A stretch of 10,570 nt of DNA, from the NCBI GenBank assembly GCA_021779695.1, contig JAJYAE010000144.1, forward strand, positions 1-10,570, given 5' to 3'. Numbering within the stretch: position 1 is the first letter of the stretch; each line of letters starts with the position of its first letter. The translations under genes were made by a program, and so were the position numbers. Source of the stretch: Acidobacteriota bacterium (GTDB lineage: Bacteria; Acidobacteriota; Terriglobia; Terriglobales; Acidobacteriaceae). The notes under the pieces are model-generated. The model saw only the letters and a list, made by a program, of their open reading frames with translations, was not told the origin of the DNA and did no database searches. This document shows, piece after piece, positions 5,574 through 10,570 of the stretch.

Positions 5574-6608
5574 ATGAAATTGCTTGACCAAATGACATCG
5601 GTGGAGAACGGTTCTAATCTGCTGGGAAAGTTGATGACAGCCAGCTTCGCAACCTTGTTTGGGATCTTAGCTCTGCCAGGTGTGTGTGCAGCTCAAGAGG
5701 CGCGGCCGGCCCTTGTCACGAGCCTGCATGGCAGCGGCGGCGTCCATGCGGCCGATACTATGACGTCGCAAGGTAGCCTCGGCCAGCTCACCGACCAACC
5801 CATTACCGCGGGAGAGGTAGTCCACATCAGCGTATTTGGTGCTCCCGATTTCACCGTTACCACGCGCGTGGCAGAGAATGGCGATGTCCCATATCCGATG
5901 CTGGGACACCTTCATCTTGCTGGCCTGAACAGCGCCGATGCAGCCGCGAACATTGAGAAGCGGTTGAAGCAGGCGGATCTGCTCGCAGATCCTCACGTGC
6001 TGGTGACAGTGGATGGTTCGGCAGGATGGATCACGGTCCTCGGTGAAGTCAGGAATCCAGGAATCTATCCCCCGTTGGGTAAGCATCAACTTTCAGACGT
6101 TCTGGCCGCAGCAGGCGGATTGACTGCAAATACAGGACGCGTCATTGAAATCTCAAACCCAGGCGCGAAAGAAAAGAAAGAGTATGTTGCATGGGATCCC
6201 ACCATGCACAATACGCAAAGCTATGACCGGACCGTAGAGCCCGGCGATCGAGTCATCGTGCGTGGGTGTGGAATCGCGTATATCGGAGGGAAAGTTGCCA
6301 AGCCAGGCGCCTACTCGCTCTGCGGTTCTACTCGCATGACGCTCTCTGAGGTGGTGGCTCTGGCAGGCGGAAATCTGCCTCTCAGTGCGGATAAGCACAC
6401 ATATATCATTCGCTCTGCGAAGGATGGGACGCGAACCGTTCAGGAGATTGATTTGGGCAAGGTTCTGCATGCGCGAGCCATTGACCCGATCGTCCGTGAG
6501 GATGACATGATCTATGTATCGCCAAGCACGATCAAGTCTGCTCTAAGCCAGTTTGAGAACGCAGCGATTGCAGTGGCCCCACCCCTGTTGTATGTGGTGC
6601 ACCCGTGA
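5574..6608 (+). CDS. Polysaccharide export protein (Wza-like, Poly_export + SLBB)
   Basis: A 344-aa secreted protein. The N-terminus has Lys19 followed by a hydrophobic segment (about 22-37) and a likely signal peptidase I site near CAAQ (38-41). LPGVC does not fit a lipobox well, so a lipoprotein, as in E. coli Wza, is doubtful. The Poly_export domain runs from about residue 76 to 150 (ITAGEVVHISVFGAPDF, then NGDVPYPMLGHLHLAGL). Two SLBB repeats follow: VLGEVRNPGIYP...LAAAGGL (about 155-195) and IGGKVAKPGAYSL...VALAGG (about 240-280). REDDMIYVSPS precedes a C-terminal, possibly amphipathic, helix. The protein would form the periplasmic/outer-membrane channel that works with the Wzc-like kinase encoded downstream. 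The ATG at 5574 follows AGAGG (spacing 7). Slightly shorter than E. coli Wza (379 aa). Confidence 0.9.
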   Translation: MKLLDQMTSVENGSNLLGKLMTASFATLFGILALPGVCAAQEARPALVTSLHGSGGVHAADTMTSQGSLGQLTDQPITAGEVVHISVFGAPDFTVTTRVAENGDVPYPMLGHLHLAGLNSADAAANIEKRLKQADLLADPHVLVTVDGSAGWITVLGEVRNPGIYPPLGKHQLSDVLAAAGGLTANTGRVIEISNPGAKEKKEYVAWDPTMHNTQSYDRTVEPGDRVIVRGCGIAYIGGKVAKPGAYSLCGSTRMTLSEVVALAGGNLPLSADKHTYIIRSAKDGTRTVQEIDLGKVLHARAIDPIVREDDMIYVSPSTIKSALSQFENAAIAVAPPLLYVVHP

Positions 6609-6796
6609 AGGTCGCTGACACTCGGAGTCCAGCTAGGCCAATGAAGGTGGGAGCCGTGATCCCTTCGTTCATTTGGCGCACAGATTGTCTGCTTCGCGGT
6701 CAGAGGGGCCGTCGGACACCGGAATCCAGCTACATGTTTTGGCATGCATGTTTTGCTGATGTGACCATCAAGGGCCGAGGTCATAGATTCGTATGA
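6605..6796 (+). CDS. Bridging small ORF of 63 codons, unrecognised
   Basis: The ORF fills the gap between the export gene and the GT4 gene exactly. Its GTG start (6605) overlaps the upstream TGA (GTGA), and its TGA (6794-6796) overlaps the downstream ATG (ATGA). Third-position GC is similar to that of neighbours. The product is basic and contains MKVGAVIPSF, which vaguely resembles a glycosyltransferase N-terminus, but the rest matches no family I know. The downstream GT4 gene has only a distant ribosome-binding site (GAGG, 12 nt away), so translation of this ORF could couple the two genes. An internal ATG at 6641 is an alternative start. It may be a real small protein, a coupling ORF or chance. 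The nine-base CATGTTTTG occurs twice inside (6733 and 6747). Confidence 0.3.
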   Translation: MKVADTRSPARPMKVGAVIPSFIWRTDCLLRGQRGRRTPESSYMFWHACFADVTIKGRGHRFV

Positions 6797-7902
6797 GGAT
6801 TGCCATTCTCTGGACAGGCTTATCGGGATATCTCAATGCGTGTCTGAGGGCGCTAGCCAGTCATAATGGGGCGCAACTCCTGGTAGTTCATCAGATTCCT
6901 GAGGCCAATGCCCCCTTTGACGACGCGCAATTTTCCTGGATGAAGGATCGCCTGGTGTGGCGTTCAGAGAAGGACCTCGGATCATTAAGTGATCGGGTGA
7001 GAGAATTCGATCCTGAGATTCTTGTTTTTGCGGGATGGCATCTTGCGCCTTATCGTCAGGTGGCGAAAGAGCGCGCCGGCAAAAGCTGGCGGGTGATGAC
7101 CATGGACAACTGCTGGCTGGCCACGACCAAGCAAAGGCTGGCGGTACTCGCAAGTCCATGGTTCCCGCGTCCGCTTGCTGATGCGGCCTGGCTCGCCGGA
7201 GAGCGGCAAGCAATTTTTGCCCGCAAGCTTGGCTTCGAGCAACGCAACATTTTGCGTGGGCTCTACTCCTGCGATCTGCCCGCCATGGAAAAGGTCTACC
7301 TGCAGCGTGTGCTGGAAAGGCGCCCGCTTGGGAGAGCCTTTCTTTTTGTTGGAAGGTTTATTGAAGAGAAGGGGATTAATACTCTTGCGGCCGCATATAC
7401 GTCCTACCGGGAACGGTCGCCGGATCCGTGGCCTTTAATCTGCTGCGGCTCTGGCCCGCATTCCACCCAATTGGAGGGGCGTGCTGGAATCATCGTGAGA
7501 GGGTTTGTTCAGCCGGATCAATTGCCTTCCATCTTCGGCGAGGTCGGCTGCTTGCTTCTTCCCAGCAGGTTTGAACCTTGGGCAGTCGTGGTTCACGAAG
7601 CGGCTGCTGCCGGACTGCCAATTCTTGCCTCCGAGCGAGTCGGATCGACTGTCCATCTTGTGCAACCAGGTCTAAACGGCTTCATTTTTGATGCCGGGGA
7701 TACCGAGGGCCTTGCGCGTCTTATGACCCGCATCAGCAGTTCTTCTACCCAGCGTTTGGAGGAGATGTCAGAGGCGAGCCATCGCCTCTCATTGCAATAC
7801 TCGCCCACACGATGGGCAGAGACATTGTTGGATGGATATCATTTCTCGAACGATGCGCGGTTTGCGCAAAAAAGAGCCACTGCAACCAATCGCAGCACGT
7901 GA
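6793..7902 (+). CDS. GT4-family glycosyltransferase
   Basis: Predicted retaining GT-B glycosyltransferase of 369 aa, acting in the cytoplasm or at the membrane face. The N-terminal Rossmann half begins MRIAILWTGLSGYL. The C-terminal donor-binding half contains FVGRFIEEKG (185-194), CCGSGP, then FVQPDQLPSIFGEVGCLLLP and the EX7E motif Glu261...Glu269 in SRFEPWAVVVHEA, followed by GLPILAS and GLNGFIFDAGD. These are the classical GT4 signatures. Donor and acceptor sugars cannot be read from sequence; GDP-mannose, UDP-glucose or UDP-xylose users are all possible. The ATG overlaps the stop of a 63-codon ORF (ATGA) and has only a weak, distant Shine-Dalgarno. It lies between the export and co-polymerase genes, so it is likely one of the repeat-unit assembly enzymes. 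Confidence 0.9.
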   Translation: MRIAILWTGLSGYLNACLRALASHNGAQLLVVHQIPEANAPFDDAQFSWMKDRLVWRSEKDLGSLSDRVREFDPEILVFAGWHLAPYRQVAKERAGKSWRVMTMDNCWLATTKQRLAVLASPWFPRPLADAAWLAGERQAIFARKLGFEQRNILRGLYSCDLPAMEKVYLQRVLERRPLGRAFLFVGRFIEEKGINTLAAAYTSYRERSPDPWPLICCGSGPHSTQLEGRAGIIVRGFVQPDQLPSIFGEVGCLLLPSRFEPWAVVVHEAAAAGLPILASERVGSTVHLVQPGLNGFIFDAGDTEGLARLMTRISSSSTQRLEEMSEASHRLSLQYSPTRWAETLLDGYHFSNDARFAQKRATATNRST

Positions 7903-7903
7903 T

Positions 7904-7974
7904 TTGAACGATTGACCCCTGAACAGAAGGGGCTGATCCCTTGGGACAGAATAGACTTTTGAGAGGTTCAAGGA
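7904..7974 (+). promoter_or_regulatory. Nested and competing hairpins before the kinase gene
   Basis: TTGAAC (7904-7909) pairs perfectly with GTTCAA (7966-7971) and would close the gap. Inside, CCCCT (7916-7920) pairs with AGGGG (7928-7932), while AAGGG (7927-7931) can instead pair with CCCTT (7938-7942); these two hairpins exclude each other. The right arm of the outer stem overlaps AAGGA (7970-7974), the likely ribosome-binding site of the following gene, so folding could limit its translation. The stems are only 5-6 bp, so this is a weak candidate. Confidence 0.28.
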
Positions 7975-7984
7975 CGCAACCACA

Positions 7985-10183
7985 GTGAGACAAATGCCCG
8001 ACCAGAATCAACAAACAGCAACGAGGACCCTCAATCCCCTCTCGGGGCAGGGGGCGTTCGCGCCCTCCGATGCTGAAGGAAACTCATTTGAAATTGTCGT
8101 TCGATTTCTGCGGAAGCGAGGATGGATTCCGGCGGCGGGAATTGCTGTTGGATTGCTCTTCGGCGTGGCGGCCAACCTTGTAATGCACAAACTCTACACC
8201 GCGACAGCAAGAATTGAGATTGTCCCCGACATTTCTTCTCAGTTTCGAGTTATGCAGGCACCGGATTTGGGGGGGGACACAGACCTCTCGGAAAAGATCG
8301 ATACTGAAATTGCAGTGCTTGAGAGCCGGTCACTGGCATTGCAGACGATCCGCGCGCTCCAGCTCAATTCGAATCAGGATTTCTTGCCATTCAAGCCCGG
8401 AAACCCGTGGGACATGTCGCAACCGGATGTACGGGATCAGCTGGTTGGGACTTTCGAGGGAGATCTTTCCGTGGACCGGGTTGGCCACACTGCGATCCTG
8501 GCGATCAATTTTCGCTCCAGCCAGCCCGGTCTTTCCAGCCTTGTCGCCAATGCGCTCATCGACAACTATATTGAACACTCCTTCCGCGATAACTATGTTG
8601 CCACGGCGAAGGTGTCAAACTGGCTGAACTCGCAGCTGGATGGCCTGAAGAGCAACCTCGAAAAAAGCCAGGCGCACATGGTCGCACTGCAACAGGATCT
8701 TGGTATTGTCGGGCTTGACAGGCAAAACAGCATTATTGTCGCCAATCTGGAGGAATTGAACAAACAACTTGCGGATGCGCAGGTGGACAGTATGGTGAAG
8801 GAGGCGCGCCTGCAGTCGCTTCAGAGTGCTTCCCCGCAGGTAATCGATGCTGGCGCCACGGTTGATCCGGCGCTTCAAAATTCGCGCCAAACGCTGACCC
8901 AGCTTCGCAGTCAATACACGGCGCTCGTTCAGACTTACGGTTCGGCGTATCCACAGGTAAAGTCGCTGAAGGCTCAAATCGATCAGTTGCAGCGCACCCT
9001 GAAATCTGAAGAGCGCGCCCAGGTTGAGCGAGCCCAAAAGGAGTTGGAAGCTGCGCAAGGAAATGAAAACATGCTGCGCCAGGCTCTCGATAAAGCAGAG
9101 CAGAATGCCTTCAAAAATGGCAGCAAGAGCGCGGACTATGAATTCGCCAAGCAGGACTACGATTCGAAGCGATTGCTCTATGACGGATTGCAGGAGCGTT
9201 TGCAGGAAGCCGGAATCATGGCGGGCCTGCATTCGACGTCTATCCATATCGTAGACAATGCGGATATTCCCCCGTATCCAAGTTACCCGCGGACCAGGAT
9301 CAACATGGCATTCGGCATGGGGGTTGGATTTTTCATTGCCCTTGCAATTGCCTTTCTTCTGGAAGCACTCGACACCAACCTCAAGACTATCGGTGATATC
9401 GAAGGGGCACTACAACTCCCGTTGCTCGCGGCCATCCCTTCGGTAGAGGCCGAGAGTCTTTTGCCTGCCAGCTTCCGCAATGCGAGCCTGGCAAGGACGT
9501 CCGCCACATGGTCACGGCTGTCTGAAGCTATTCGCGGACTTAGAACCTCAATCCTTCTTGCGAGTCCAGGCTCTCCGCCAAAGACAATCATGATTGCGAG
9601 CACCCGTCCCTCTGAGGGAAAAAGCTCCATTGCAAGCCTGACCGCGATCGCCCTTGCACTAAACGGAGCACGTGTTCTTCTGATTGACGCCGATTTGCGG
9701 CGACCCTCCGTGCACATACGCTTCAGGATGAGCAAGAGTCCAGGCTTGTCCTCCGTGCTCTCTGGCAAGAATGCTGCGAAGGACGCAATTCTGCCTTGGG
9801 ATGAGTTGCCTGCATTACATGTGCTTCCTTCCGGCCCGATTCCTCCGCTTCCTTCGGAACTCCTGGGGTCCCAGCAAATGTCGGATTTCCTTCATGCGGC
9901 TGAGAAGGACTACGACTTCATTCTTCTCGATACCCCGCCCGTCCTCGCTGTGACGGATGCGTCGGTACTGAGTCGCATGGCGGATGCGGTCATTCTCGTC
10001 GTTCGCTATGGACTTGCGCAGCGGCACGTTGCCCAGCGCTGTATCGACATATTGGATCGTTCCGCTGCACACCTCCTCGGCGTGGTAGTCAACGCCGTTG
10101 ATTTTCATGCTCCTGAATATAAGGACTACTATGGGCGGAAGTACTACGACTATTACGGCGAGAAGGGGCCAGATCCGTCTTAG
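7985..10183 (+). CDS. Wzc-type polysaccharide co-polymerase fused to a BY-kinase
   Basis: A 732-aa inner-membrane protein that controls chain length and couples to the export protein. A Wzz-type N-terminal region is followed by TM1 (about 47-67), a long periplasmic segment with coiled-coil helices (about 210-400), and a GNVR-like region before TM2 (VDNADIPPYPSYPRTR, then helix about 442-461). The cytoplasmic kinase has Walker A STRPSEGKSS with Lys546, Walker A' VLLIDADLRRP with Asp568 and Asp570, and Walker B FILLDTPP with Asp649. The tail carries seven tyrosines between residues 712 and 724 (EYKDYYGRKYYDYYGE), the expected autophosphorylation cluster. Fusion on one chain is the proteobacterial-type arrangement. 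The GTG at 7985 has AAGGA at spacing 10; an ATG at 7994 is the alternative. The frame stays open for 56 codons after its TAG. Confidence 0.94.
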   Translation: MRQMPDQNQQTATRTLNPLSGQGAFAPSDAEGNSFEIVVRFLRKRGWIPAAGIAVGLLFGVAANLVMHKLYTATARIEIVPDISSQFRVMQAPDLGGDTDLSEKIDTEIAVLESRSLALQTIRALQLNSNQDFLPFKPGNPWDMSQPDVRDQLVGTFEGDLSVDRVGHTAILAINFRSSQPGLSSLVANALIDNYIEHSFRDNYVATAKVSNWLNSQLDGLKSNLEKSQAHMVALQQDLGIVGLDRQNSIIVANLEELNKQLADAQVDSMVKEARLQSLQSASPQVIDAGATVDPALQNSRQTLTQLRSQYTALVQTYGSAYPQVKSLKAQIDQLQRTLKSEERAQVERAQKELEAAQGNENMLRQALDKAEQNAFKNGSKSADYEFAKQDYDSKRLLYDGLQERLQEAGIMAGLHSTSIHIVDNADIPPYPSYPRTRINMAFGMGVGFFIALAIAFLLEALDTNLKTIGDIEGALQLPLLAAIPSVEAESLLPASFRNASLARTSATWSRLSEAIRGLRTSILLASPGSPPKTIMIASTRPSEGKSSIASLTAIALALNGARVLLIDADLRRPSVHIRFRMSKSPGLSSVLSGKNAAKDAILPWDELPALHVLPSGPIPPLPSELLGSQQMSDFLHAAEKDYDFILLDTPPVLAVTDASVLSRMADAVILVVRYGLAQRHVAQRCIDILDRSAAHLLGVVVNAVDFHAPEYKDYYGRKYYDYYGEKGPDPS

Positions 10184-10402
10184 GACTCCACCGAGGTCTC
10201 AACACGAAATGACAACTTCAATGCGCAGTGGCAAGATTCCAGGAACACCCTCGGATGTTCGAATGAAGAAGCAACCGATGCATTTGCAATCGTATTGAAT
10301 GAAACTGACTCGCTTCCCTCGCTGAATGATTTGGATGTAAGACTTGGCATTTGAAGAACTGCCCATTCTTCGACCCTCCATGCAAGAAGGTCACTAGGAT
10401 TC

Positions 10403-10570
10403 ATGCAGGTGCATAGGCCAATCCGCCATCACGACTCAATCTCCGCCGACCGTGGAAGCATGCTTGCGCTCGCGGGCGATTTCTTCATCCTCTTCTTCGG
10501 AATCACCTGCTCTTTTTCGGTTCATCTTGTCGGGCAGCTCCCGATCGCTGAGATCCTCGCGATTCCAACT
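10403..10570 (+). CDS. Membrane protein N-terminus, partial; possibly O-antigen ligase/polymerase-like
   Basis: The first 56 codons of a gene cut by the right edge of the window. After a polar start (MQVHRPIRHHDSISADRG) comes a long hydrophobic stretch (LALAGDFFILFFGITCSFSV) and then HLVGQLPIAEILAIP, typical of the first membrane spans of polytopic proteins. In such loci a protein of this shape after Wzc is often a Wzy/O-antigen ligase-like polymerase; this is inferred from context and a faint resemblance only. The frame is open back to a TGA at 10352-10354 with no earlier ATG. Upstream are AGAAGG (spacing 12) and AGGA (spacing 3). An ATG at 10460 is an alternative start. The 219-nt gap before it contains a hairpin (10351-10373). 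Confidence 0.5.
   Translation, partial: MQVHRPIRHHDSISADRGSMLALAGDFFILFFGITCSFSVHLVGQLPIAEILAIPT

Noticed and set aside
8615..9247. 210-codon - strand open frame opposite the Wzc-like gene
   Set aside because: Antisense to the coiled-coil region of the kinase; a leucine/arginine-rich translation typical of shadow frames.

Overview
All recognisable genes in this window lie on the + strand. They form most of an exopolysaccharide/capsule (Wzx/Wzy-type) biosynthesis and export locus of a Gram-negative bacterium with moderately high GC. Gene style and order (UpxY-like NusG paralog first, a nucleotide-sugar dehydrogenase with an acidobacterial-looking insertion, Wza-like protein, fused BY-kinase) suggest an acidobacterium of the Terriglobia type. 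That assignment is inference; the sequence contains no rRNA or other marker.

Layout. Bases 1-371 hold no convincing gene but contain several small hairpins, two of them just ahead of the first gene. Then come a specialised NusG paralog (372-1001, TTG start), a TetR-family regulator (1096-1686), a divergent WecG/TagA/CpsF-family (GT26) glycosyltransferase (1941-2723), UDP-glucose 6-dehydrogenase (2890-4329), UDP-glucuronate decarboxylase (4436-5374), a periplasmic/outer-membrane polysaccharide export protein with Poly_export and SLBB domains (5574-6608), a GT4 glycosyltransferase (6793-7902), a Wzc-type co-polymerase fused to a bacterial tyrosine kinase (7985-10183), and the first 56 codons of a membrane protein that runs off the right edge (10403 onward), plausibly an O-antigen ligase/polymerase-like protein.

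How they fit together. Ugd makes UDP-glucuronate and the decarboxylase turns it into UDP-xylose, so the polymer probably contains glucuronic acid and/or xylose. The GT26 and GT4 enzymes would add sugars to a lipid-linked repeat unit. The Wzc-like kinase and the export protein would form the trans-envelope machinery that controls chain length and secretion. The NusG paralog is the likely locus-specific antiterminator, and the TetR protein a local transcriptional regulator of unknown ligand. No priming transferase, Wzx flippase or complete Wzy is visible, so the locus must continue outside the window.

The least explained material is in the gaps. The uxs-export gap carries three interlocking inverted repeats (5401-5457) that can form either a pseudoknot or two alternative folds, overlapping a 44-codon ORF that shares an ATGA with the uxs stop. 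A 63-codon ORF (6605-6796) exactly bridges the export gene and the GT4 gene with overlapping stop/start codons at both ends. The gap before the kinase gene has competing hairpins closed by an outer stem that reaches its ribosome-binding site. No rho-independent terminator, tRNA, rRNA, CRISPR array or insertion sequence was found.
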